From: Tenrec ecaudatus | Taxonomy: Eukaryota > Chordata > Mammalia > Afrosoricida > Tenrecidae | DNA length: 64,000 nucleotides | NCBI RefSeq assembly: GCF_050624435.1 | Contig: NC_134538.1 | Coordinates: 119,000,437-119,064,436 of the forward strand | Reading direction: 5' to 3' | Shown here: in pieces, positions 54,591-64,000 of the stretch | Position numbering within the stretch: position 1 is the stretch's first letter | Layout of the letters: the number at the start of each line of letters is the position of its first letter | Notes under the pieces: model-generated | The model's input: only the letters and a program-made list of their open reading frames with translations | The model's database searches: none | What the model was told of the DNA's origin: nothing | Program-made: the position numbers and the translations under genes

Positions 54591-57310
54591 AATACTTTAT
54601 TGGTCAAAAAATGTGCTGAGGATTTGAAAATGAACACAAACTGCATTCTGTACCACTGTTTTATCTTGACTTTTTCATTTTCATCAGAAATATTTATTTC
54701 CATCTCGACAATGTGTGCGCTCATTCTTTGAGGATTCCAAGATCTGTCTTATGATAATTCTCTTGGGAAACATTATTCCCAATCACCTCAGAGTCCTGGT
54801 CCTCTTCTGCAGACTTTATTCTGCTTCCCAGACCCAAAGGACATGTCAGAGGAACATGGTTTGAGTCCCCTGAGAATATCAAATGACCCTTTTGCCGTGG
54901 TGCGACTTCCAGAGTGCAGACATCTTACAGAAGCATTAGAGGCATGGATCACCGCTCAAGGAAATATACTGACTTAAATGGAGAAAATTTTGAGAGACGA
55001 TAGTTTCACATTTTTGATATTTTTGTTTAATGAATCTATGATTTTGTAGCAATGCCTGTTGATTTACCATCATGCATTTGTAGTAATGGGAGCAAACCTC
55101 TGGGAAGCAATGATAAAGTTACCGCTTTTTATCCCAATTGCTACATATTCTGATTTAAAAAACACATATACAAAATCTATTTCTCATTTTTATAGAATAA
55201 ATATTTTTCAAAAACATACCTGTAAAACAAAGTGCTTAGTGTCTTTTTATTATCAGAACAAAAGTTTGTACACACAAAAGCATAGTAAAGCTTACTATTA
55301 ACTGCTTTTATATCTCCTACTGTATCATTCAATTGACAAATTAGCAGTACTGTATGGAACACTGAGCCTTAATATTATATTAGTAAGTTTTTTATTGATT
55401 TTTTTCCTTTTTTTTGCCTTGAGCTATTGTGTGAATCTAATTTCTCAGCAAGCACCCATAGCATTATGCTGAGCTCTTTTGAGTAAGAGTATAGAAAGCA
55501 AAATATATTTCTGCAAAAGATGCAATTATTTTCAACATTTTTATTATGCTAAGCACTTCATGAAGTTTTTTAGATGGTTTCTCATTTAGTCATAATAAAC
55601 ATTTTCCTTTGTTTTTAATTGGAATATCTTATCCCCACTATTTGGTGGAAGAATAAGGTACCTAGTGATTAAACAATCTGCTCAAGTTGATAGTGGTGAG
55701 ATGGGAGATTCACTCTCATGTCTTTGTAACTTCAAAGCACATGCTTTAGACCGGGCTTCGTCTTATTGTACATCTGCTTCAAATGCAGCTGATGACAATG
55801 CAATGTCTACGCATAAGTAGAGGGAGCATAGATTGAACCACAAAGATTAGGGGTGGGGTGGGTTTTAATTCTATGTACAGCAGAGGTATTAAACTTGCTG
55901 TATACAGGCTGAAAAAAAAGAAACACAAGGATTATTTCATAAGTGTAGAAAGCATTCTATAGTGATACCATATATTAGTGAGACAAAAATATAGACACCT
56001 GAGCAGTAGGAAATAGCTCAAGTATCTTAACATTATGCAAAAGCGTCTCTTAAATAAGAGACTTCTAATGTAATGATTAAAAATCTTGCAATATTTTAAG
56101 CAAGGAATTTTTAAAGAATATATTTAACATGCTTCTTATTTCTGATTTATCTAATCTATATTAACCCCCTTGGGGGCGGTGGTAGTAACGAGAGATGGCA
56201 AAGAGAACGTCAGGAAGAGAAAGCAATAGGTGGCTGGAGCTCATGAGGAGGGAGGGATGGGTAGAGAAATCCTGTCTTCATTCCACTTCGCTTGGTTTCA
56301 TTACCCTTTTGAGAATCTAGGAAGGATATTCTCAGTACATCCACGGTTACGTGTGCTCCAAATTGTGATCAAAATGCTTCTGTATCATTCTTGACAAATG
56401 GAAAGAGAATTGTGTCACAAAGCTTCTAAACGATTATTAGAACCATGTCTGAGTTGTATTGTCAGACTGCCTGAGCTTCTAAGCCCGATAGGGGCAGATT
56501 GCTGTCTTCCCAGGTAAGTCTGACAGAGCATTCTGAGACCTTTAAGAAGGGGGCAATAGACACAAACTCTGAACAAAATCCGGGTGACTCTTAGGGAATT
56601 CCATGACCAGTCTTGGTGTGTGCTTCAAGGGAAGCCTGCATTCAAAATTTATCCTTGGTGGCATACTTTCTGGGATAAATGTTCACGTGGAGCACATAAG
56701 ATTATTCACAGTAGAATTCTTAGTGGCTCATAAAATTAACCACTCTCTTCAATGATATTAATCAGTGGTTGTTCCAATATGCCTGAACAAACAGAGCACC
56801 TGACTGCATGGAAAGATGGCTTGTGAATATTAGCGTATCAGCAAACCATATGGTGAATTAGACTTCTCTCTGGTAATTTACCGGAAGGAAGCCAAAATAA
56901 TTAGAAATCACTCTCAATAACTGCAATTGCACACAGAAAATCAGTCACTGAAATGAAACCGTTTTCAAACTGCCTGTCTTGCAGGTATATGCCAATTGAC
57001 AGACTACACTATTTTGTATCATCATGCGAAATGGGTTTTCTGACTGAATTTTAATCTGGGAGGCCATTTGCCATCTGCTTTCTGTATTGGCTTGCTTATG
57101 AGGGGGCTTGTTTGTTTGTTTTTTTGATCAAGGCGACTTGCCCTGATCATAATGTTAGCCAGCCAAGGCCTCTCCATTTCTTATGAAGGAGATCTCCAAC
57201 GGTGTGCTCTGCTGTGTTTATGTACTGAAATATAAACTAATTTTAAATAGTGAACAGAATAAGTACGAAGATACTGTGAGACAATTCCTCTCCATTTTTA
57301 ATGTGCTTTT
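54591..57310. other. Unassigned 2.7 kb
   Basis: AT-rich, with a balanced, possibly repeat-derived part at 54700-54960. I recognise no gene, SINE, LTR or LINE. It is the longest stretch here without visible repeats. Confidence 0.4.
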
Positions 57311-57430
57311 GACTCACCTGAGATCTTGTTAAAATGTAGACACAATTCAGCTCCAGGGCTCCAGGGTCTATGTTTCTAACTGGCTCTCTCGTAATGCCGA
57401 TGCTGCTGAGTTAGGGAGCACATATTGAAC
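57311..57430 (+). mobile_element. MER5-type hAT DNA transposon fragment
   Basis: Block order tttgactcacctgagatcttgttaaaatgtag, ttcagctccagggctccaggg, tatgtttctaactggctc and gatgctgctgagttagggagcac matches the ancient mammalian MER5A/B element. Confidence 0.65.
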
Positions 57431-58344
57431 AACAAAGTCACAGCTATTCCTCACTTCATTAAGCAAATAAGCAATCCCCAAACTATACTTATAAGATGGT
57501 CTTCTTTACCAATGGCAGTGTATATTTTCCTGTAAGGTGCCCTTGATATTCAAACTTAAAACTAGGGAGTATCTCACCAAATTCATTACGTCCAAATGGC
57601 AGAAAGTAAAATTTTATTTAATAAGAGATTTACGCCAGAAATACAACTGCTATCTACACTAGAAAAGATATCGAAACAAAAATACATGACCCATTGACCC
57701 CAAGAAAACTTGCAGAGGTAGGCCATGGACTAATAATTATGTACTCTTGAAGGAAGAAATAAGGAAGCTTAACTTAAGAAAGTTTTTCTGAGCAAAGAAC
57801 TGTTTAGGTAAATTCTGAAACAAGTAAATGTTACCAGTGGAGTAGTGGGGAAATAGTTGAGTAGTGGGGAAATTAGGTCCACATGTGTGGTGGTGATGTG
57901 GAGATGCAGCCAGAAAGGTAAGGAAACACAGTCTCACCGCTGACTTTGTAAGGCATGTTGTCATTTTTAGAATGAAACGTCTTGAGAGTAAAAGGAATAC
58001 GACTTAAGAGCTACTTGATATATACATTTTTTACAGCTCCTTCATATTGCTGCGTGATGACTTAAGTAGGAGAGAATCTGTGATAAGAACGTTATGGTGG
58101 TAAGAAACCCACCAGGTTAAAAGATACCAAGGTCTCAGAAAAGACAGTGCAATGGAAATTCAGAGAAATTTGTATACGGGTGTGTGGGTATTCTTTGGAA
58201 ATAGATTAATGATATTTTTGATCCATTGAATGTAGGAAGTAAAGGGGAATAAGAGGGCAACAAGGACAGGAAGTGTCTGGCAAGAACACCTGGGTGGATG
58301 GTGGCACCGTTTGTTGTGATGGAGAAACTAACGGAAGAAAGGAT
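57431..58344. other. Unassigned; small tandem duplication at about 57841-57871
   Basis: The unit gagtagtggggaaat is repeated near 57838-57871. No gene is recognised. Confidence 0.4.
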
Positions 58345-59515
58345 GTTGCTGTTGTTGTTAAGTGTCGATGTGCAGGCCTCTACTCCCAGACTCCCCCCGC
58401 CCCCCAGTACAACAGAACGAACCACTGCCCATTCCTGTACCATCCTCACAATGGTTTTTAGGCTGGAGCCCATTGCTGGGGCCCCTGCGACAGTCGGAGC
58501 CTAATCAGGTGTCCTCCTCTTATTCCTGTCCATTTTAGAAGTGACCACATCAGTACATCTTGCCAAGTGACCTCCTCCTATCAGGCAACCACCGACTTTA
58601 CCAAGCATGATGTCCTTCATCAGGGACTGATTTCTCCTGACAACATGTCCAAAGTCCTTGAGAAGAAGTCTCCCCACTCTGGATTCTAAGGAGCATTGCA
58701 GATTGGATGGTTATGGTACTTTAAACATTCTTTGCCAACACCTAATCCATATGTACTAATTCTTCTTCTCCCTTTGCAGTCACTGTCTAGCTTTCACTTG
58801 TATGTGAGGCAATTGACAATAACATGACACTACGGTGCCGAGCACACTTTAGTGCTCAACGTGACATCTTTTGTTTTCATCCTTAAAAATAGGTCTTGCA
58901 ACACAGATTGCCAGAAATTTATTGCCTGCTGCTGCTTCCAAGAGTATTGACTGTAGATTCAAACAAGATGAAATCCTTTAAAATGTCAGTCTTTTCTCCA
59001 TTTATAATGGTGTCTTTGGGTTCAATTATGAGGATGTTGGTTTTCTTAACAGTAAATTACAATCCAGACAGAAGGCTGTAGTCTGATTTCATTAGCAAGT
59101 GCTTCCAGTCCTCTTGGCTTTCAGCACGTCGGGTTGTCGCAAGTGTATATTGCTGGCTGTTAATCAGCCTTCCTCCAATTCTTCATCTCGTCCAGCTTTT
59201 CTGATGATTTGCTAAGTATGCAGACTGAATAAGCATGGGGAAACGACACAACCCTACTACACACCCTTCTTGGTTTTAAACCACTCGGTATTTCTTTGCT
59301 CTGTCTGGAATGACTTCCTCGTGGTCTTGGTACAGGATCGACAGAGTGAAGTCTTTTGGAACACTCCTTCTTCTCAAGGTTATGGATAGTTTATTATGAT
59401 CCATAGAGTGGAGTGCATTTGCAAAGCATAAAATGCAAGTAAATATCTTTCTGGTATTCTCTGCTTTTACCTAAGATTCAACTGATGTCAACAACAATGT
59501 ACCTTGTATGATGTC
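58345..59515 (-). mobile_element. RTE/BovB LINE, antisense, 3' part
   Basis: Starts with the antisense tail (gctgttgttgttaagtgtcgatg). It runs through cagtacaacagaacgaaccactgcccattcctgtaccatcctcacaatgg, accaagcatgatgtccttcatcaggg, tttctcctgacaacatgtccaaag and ccatagagtggagtgcatttgcaaagcat (the RT KAFxxVDH block), to tcaactgatgtcaacaacaatg. It is then interrupted by SINEs. Confidence 0.8.
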
Positions 59516-59705
59516 CTCTCACGCCCTACTGGTCCTAGGCTAAAAGCTGGAAGATCAGAAGTTTGAAATTGCCAGCTGCTCCTTTGGAAAGCGATGGGGC
59601 GTCATACATCTCTAAAGAGTTACAGCTTTGGAAACTCACAGGGCGGCTCTGCTCAGCCTATGTGGTTGTCATCGTTGCTATCAACTCAATGGCAGTGCTC
59701 TTGGG
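59516..59705 (+). repeat. AfroSINE, sense, inside the RTE
   Basis: Head cctactggtcctaggc, body gagttacagctttggaaactcacaggg, tail ctatcaactcaatggcagtg. Near full length. Confidence 0.75.
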
Positions 59706-59769
59706 TTGGGGAGTTTATGAATTTGGTTTATGAATTTAGAGAGACAACATAACCACTCTCCCCCCCAAA

Positions 59770-59950
59770 CAATAGCATCAACAACTCCTAGCTATTGAGT
59801 CTAAGTAAGCTTACAGTGTGTAAATGCCTTGCAGGTTTTCAAGGCTAATTCTTTGTGCGAGTAGAAAGCCACATCTTTCTCTGAGGAGTAGCTGGTGATT
59901 TAGAACTGCTGACCTCTGGTTAGTAGCCCAAAGCATAACCACAGTGACAT
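59770..59950 (-). repeat. AfroSINE, antisense
   Basis: Antisense tail ctcctagctattgagtcta, body gagtagaaagccacatctttctctgaggagtagctggtgatttagaactgctg, and head end gttagtagcccaaagcataaccac. Confidence 0.8.
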
Positions 59951-60300
59951 ATATCTATTTATATACATTTTTATCAAAAGAGAAACTCACATGGTTGTAG
60001 AAGCATGTCCGCTTAGTCCAGTTCAAGTGTGTGGGCCAGATGTTAAGCTGGAGGCTTTTCCTGACTCATGTAGCTGCCAGGACTGACCAACCAGGAAGCA
60101 GGAAGACAAACTGGGAAGATCATGGCTGATGGATGCAGGAATGGGTATTTCCTAGCGTGGTTCATTAGATGCAGGCTCTAATGTCTCTCCTAGGGTAGGC
60201 AGGCTGTAGATTCAAATCCAAAAATCCGAGGTCAATCAGCAGACTACAAAACCTATCAGAGCTGCATTGAAATAAACACAAGTATGACGCTCAGAGCTTG
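59951..60300. repeat. Unidentified repeat-like block between RTE parts
   Basis: A balanced-composition stretch (aaagagaaactcacatgg... to gacgctcagagc) lies between the SINE and the 5' part of the RTE. It is therefore probably another insertion, perhaps an LTR. I cannot assign a family or boundaries. Confidence 0.4.
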
Positions 60301-60890
60301 TGTGTAATTCGTGATCTCTTCCACAGTTGGTCGTCCTTTGACTGATGATATCGAGTTTCTCCATTATCTCTTGTTACAGATGGAGTCAAACTTATTCCTG
60401 TGAATTCTACTTAGTGAGGTCCCCGTCTATAATCACCATTTATTTTGCTGCCAAAAAGGCATTCATAATTAAGAAGCAGTTGGTGTAGCACAATTATATC
60501 ATGCTATCTCTAGCTTTGCTTCTATCCCAAAGTCATATTTTCCAACTATCGACCCCTCCTCTCTGTTTCTAACATTAGCCTTCTGAGTACCAGTAAATAC
60601 AAATGCATTGTTATGGTTTGTTGGTCAATTTCAGACAGGTGAGTGGTGGTAGATGGTATTAGGTGGCGAAGAAACACTGAGATACAATTTGAGTATGTTT
60701 TGCTATCGAAGTCTGTGTTGGTTTGGGAATTCCTCTTCCGGGACTTGTCCAATGGAAAGTTGCATCCAGTAGTTTGAGAGCCAGAATGAAGATCATAGTC
60801 CATGTGATAAATTCAGAGACTGTGCACATGTAGATACCACTGGAAGACTGGATATAGTCAGCATACTCTTTGTAGACCATGCAGAATGTG
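60301..60890 (-). mobile_element. RTE/BovB LINE, antisense, 5' part
   Basis: Recognisable by gatatcgagtttctccatt, ccccgtctataatcacc, ctttgcttctatcccaaagtcatattttccaacta and gaattcctcttccgggacttg. It corresponds to 46700-47350 of the other antisense copy (…tccaactatggttccttcttc…), the endonuclease side. Confidence 0.65.
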
Positions 60891-61354
60891 AATGTGTATG
60901 CATCGGATCAAGTTCTGATATAATCAACCATTTAAAGTCTCTGCAGAAGAGAAGTTCTCAGAGCTTACTGAGCATAATCTAGAAGTGTGCGGTGTTCTAG
61001 AAAATAAGGGAATGAAAACCAGTAGGCTCATAAAATCAATAATATTAAACACAAATTATGGTGATATGCAGACAAGACACGTGGATGCTCACGTTCCTGG
61101 TATCTTATTTATGCTTTCTCTTATTGAAAAATGGTAATTTACTGTTTAGCAATCCAGATGACTGAAATAACTTATGTAATGAGAGATCCTTTCAAATTCA
61201 GAATACTACTTGTCATATTTCTACTGATGCTAGTGGAGATTTTAAATAATAGTTATATTAATGATAATAAATAGTACAACTAGGACCCAACCAACATTTC
61301 GAAAATGAAAGAAACATGCTGACACTTTTCCTAGTTGACTGATTACTTTACAAT
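60891..61354. other. AT-rich, nothing recognised
   Basis: No repeat or gene identified. Confidence 0.4.
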
Positions 61355-61488
61355 GAGAAACAAACAACGCTCTCTTCCACTGAGTCAGTTCTGACCTATA
61401 GCAACGCTACACAGCAAAGAATTGCCCTTGTGGGTTTCAGAGACGACAGCTCCTCATAAAAGTAGAAAGACCCATCTGTCTTTCTAAT
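61355..61488 (-). repeat. AfroSINE, antisense, tail half (split by L1)
   Basis: Antisense tail ctcttccactgagtcagttctgacc and body gtgggtttcagagacgac to agtagaaagacccatctgtctttct. The head half resumes at about 63270-63340 beyond two L1 insertions. Confidence 0.8.
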
Positions 61489-62371
61489 TTTTTTAATTTA
61501 GATCATTTTATTGGGGACTCTTACAACTCTTGTTAAACTTCATACATCAATTGTATCCAACATATTGGCACACATATTGCCATCATTCTTTTCTAGACAT
61601 TTACTTTCCATTGAGCCCTTGGGATCAGGTCCTTTTTTCCCCTCCTCCCCCTCCCCACCCTCGGGGCCCCTTGATAGATTATAGATTGTTATTATTTTCA
61701 AATATCACACCCACTGCAGTCTCCCTTCCCCCCTGGTTTCTGTTGTTCTTCCCCCTGGATGATGTGTGTGGTTATATGCTATTCATTGCGATCGATACCC
61801 CCCACCCCCACCTCTCCCCACATTCCCCCTACCCTTTTGGTGTCGATATTCCCAGTCCTGTTCCTGGGTTCCATGTGTTATGAGTTTTATCTCTTGCCTA
61901 TACCTATGTAAATGCTCCCATCTAGTCCAGAGTGGGAAGCAGCACTGGGGTCATGATTGTGGGGGGTGAGGAGACCTCAAGGGATCAGAGGTATATTGCA
62001 TGATCCATCAGTGCTCTGCTGCACCCTGATTGACTCATCCCCTCCCTGTGACTCCTCTATGGGGGGATGTTCCATTGTCCACAGATGGCCTTGGGTCTCC
62101 GCTGCAACCTCCCCACCACACGATCACTGAAGAGAAAATTGGTGCATAAGCAGATGTGGTGCAGACAGAGGATGGTGGCTGGCTATTGAAAGATATAGTG
62201 TCTGGGATCTTAAGGCCTGAAGTTAAACAAGTGGCCATCCAATAGTGAAGCAACAAGTCCACATGGAAGAAGCACACCAGCCGGTGTGATCATGAGGTGT
62301 CATCTGGACAGGACAATGAGCATCAGAAGTTTCACAACAAACAACAAACAAACAAAAATATGTTGGTGAAC
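61489..62371 (-). mobile_element. L1 3' end, antisense (first of two)
   Basis: Begins atcattttattggggactcttac and follows the shared block order to caacaatg-type sequence near 62340. The SINE bases cccatct.tctttctaatt are duplicated on either side (61471-61488 and 62372-62386), with a small indel. Confidence 0.8.
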
Positions 62372-62388
62372 CCCATCTTTCTAATTCT

Positions 62389-63256
62389 TTTTTTAATCAT
62401 TTTATAGGGAGCTCATGCAACTCTTATCACAATCCATACAAACATCAATTGTATAAAGCACATTTGTACATTCGTTACCCTCATTATTCTCAAAACATTT
62501 GCTCTCCACAGACGCCCCTGGCATCAGCTCCTCATTTTCCTCCCTCCCCACTTCTCCTTTGCTCATGAACCCTTGATAATTTATAAATTATTATTTTGTC
62601 ATATCTTGCACTGTCTGATGTTTCCCTTCACCCATTTTTCTGTTGTCTATCCCCCAGGGAGGAGGTTATATGTAGATCCTTATAATCGGTTTCCCCTTTC
62701 TACCCAACCCTCCCTCCACCGTCCTGATATTGCCACTCTCACCACTGGTTCTGAAGGGATCATCTGTCCTGGATTCCCTGGGTTTCCAGTTCCTATCTGC
62801 ACCAGTGTAAATCCTCTGCTCTAGCCAGATTTGTAAGGTAGAATTGGGATCATGATAGTTGGTGGGAGGAAGCATTTAGGAACTAGAGGAAAGTTGTATG
62901 TCTCATTGTTGCTACACTGCATCCTGACTTTCTTGTCTCCCCCGACGACCATTCCATAAGGGGATGTCCAGTTGCCTACAGATGGGTTTTGGGTCCCCAC
63001 TCCGCACTCCCTCTCATTCACAATGATATGATTTTTTTGTTCTTTGATGCCTGATACCTGATCCCTTCGACACATCGTGATTGCACAGGCTGGTGTGCTT
63101 CTTTCATGTGGGTTTTGTTGCTTCTGAGCTAGATGGCCGCTTGTTTACCTTTAAGACCCCAGACGCTATATCTTTTGATAGCTGGGCACCATCAGCTTTC
63201 TTCATCACATTTGATTATGCACCCATTTGTTTTCAACGATCATATCTGGGAGGTGC
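62389..63256 (-). mobile_element. L1 3' end, antisense (second of two)
   Basis: Begins ttttaatcattttatagggagctc and ends near 63256, with ctaattct on both sides (62381-62388 and 63257-63264). It is a better-conserved copy than its neighbour. Parts of its antisense frame are open (62573-62824). Confidence 0.8.
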
Positions 63257-63264
63257 CTAATTCT

Positions 63265-63340
63265 ACTATCTGCTTCTACTTTTCCCCACCAAAGTGGCTG
63301 GTGATTTCAAAACTGCTGACTTTCAGTTAGAAGAGCAACA
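63265..63340 (-). repeat. AfroSINE, antisense, head half
   Basis: ctgcttctacttttccccaccaaagtggctggtgatttcaaaactgctgactttcagttagaagagcaac completes the SINE broken at 61488. Confidence 0.75.
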
Positions 63341-63815
63341 ATGTCAAAATATTTTAATTGTTTTATTTATTTCTGGAGAGAGATCATGAAACAGAATTTC
63401 AAAACATGGAAATACTCATTTATTCAATCATATAGCAATCATTCTTTGTTAAACTAAAATTGACCTATAATGAGAGGAAACATAGATGTATAGACTCAGA
63501 TTTAATTGAGTTGATTAAAAAATTAGAAGGCATTTATTTTCACTTTTTAAATTGTGTGTGAATTGGTTAGTAAATTCTTTGCTCAGGATCCACACTAATT
63601 TAACTGAAACAGAATCCAGTGAAACAGTCTTTTACCTTATGGATGTGTAACCTTTAATGCCTTGATACCCCTAACATGTAACACATTTGAATTTTTATCC
63701 ACCTGTATTGCTATAACATAACAACACAAGTAGGAGGCTTTTACAAACAGACTTTTGTTTTTCCATAGTTTAGGAGGCAAAAAGTCTGACTTCATTTTGC
63801 TGGTGCTAGGGGTAG
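63341..63815. other. Unassigned; old repeat-like block at 63700-63800
   Basis: 63700-63800 (tattgctataacataacaac...ccatagtttaggaggcaaaaagtctgac) resembles a common ancient mammalian repeat, but I cannot name it with confidence. The rest is AT-rich. Confidence 0.4.
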
Positions 63816-63819
63816 GGTT

Positions 63820-64000
63820 TTTTTTTTTAAATACATAATTTTATTGGGGAATCGTGCAACTCTTATCACAAGCCATACATCCATCCAATGTGTCAAACAC
63901 ATTTGTACATTTGTTGCCATCATCATTCTCAAAACATTTTCTTTCTACTTAAACCCTTGGTATCAGCTACTCATTTCCCCCCTCCTACCCTCATGAACCC
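63820..64000 (-). mobile_element. L1 3' end, antisense, cut by the window edge
   Basis: Starts cataattttattggggaatcgtgcaactcttatcac and follows the shared blocks (tacatccatccaatgtgtcaaacacatttgtac, tcattctcaaaacattttctttctac) to the last base. Confidence 0.8.

Noticed and set aside
1..64000. CRISPR array, operons, phage or plasmid functions
   Set aside because: No regularly spaced short repeats, no ribosome-binding sites and no densely packed genes. Everything points to a mammalian genome.

Overview
This is 64 kb of mammalian intergenic or intronic DNA. It is AT-rich and packed with retrotransposon remains. The tRNA-derived SINEs, RTE/BovB-type LINEs and L1 3' ends are those of an afrotherian genome. 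The SINE body and the L1 3' UTR look most like those I recall from tenrecs, but the species call is an inference. I see no bacterial-style operon, CRISPR array, rRNA or functional tRNA gene, and no complete host multi-exon gene.

The only clear protein homology outside transposons is a retrocopy of HSPE1 (mitochondrial HSP10) on the minus strand at 11176-11847. It has a 15-bp target-site duplication, a poly(A) tail, a polyadenylation signal and a GC-rich leader. The 102 HSP10 codons are still open, but the normal start ATG has become CTG. An upstream in-frame ATG gives a 130-residue ORF. The retrocopy sits inside the reverse-transcriptase region of an older RTE element.

Layout: 1-2100 holds a small palindromic element and unassigned DNA. 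2103-4610 is a decayed ERV-L-type provirus with a 5' LTR and a tRNA-Leu-like primer-binding site. 7240-12600 carries two sense RTE copies, the second holding the HSPE1 retrocopy. 13431-14115 and 24676-26400 are antisense L1 3' ends. 15194-21770 is SINE-rich and contains L1 ORF2 remains in both orientations. 28901-30056 is an antisense L1 3' end with target-site duplications, and 32465-34366 is a sense one with a G-quadruplex motif. 30.7-53.4 kb carries several ERV-L-like LTRs, most of them solo, and several with 5-bp target-site duplications. Two of these LTRs are inserted in RTE elements (40.6-41.9 kb and 44.3-47.4 kb). 58.3-60.9 kb is another antisense RTE with SINEs inside. 61.36-63.34 kb is a SINE split by two successive L1 insertions. 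A further L1 3' end runs off the right edge.

The elements form a layered record: RTE LINEs and their SINEs at the bottom, then ERV-L LTRs, L1 3' ends and the HSPE1 retrocopy on top. The items most worth checking are the HSPE1 retrocopy, an antisense frame that stays open in parts of five L1 3' UTR copies, and two phase-compatible exon-like segments on the minus strand at 49558-49611 and 8833-8935. I found no convincing new biological system. All family names rest on recognition by eye.
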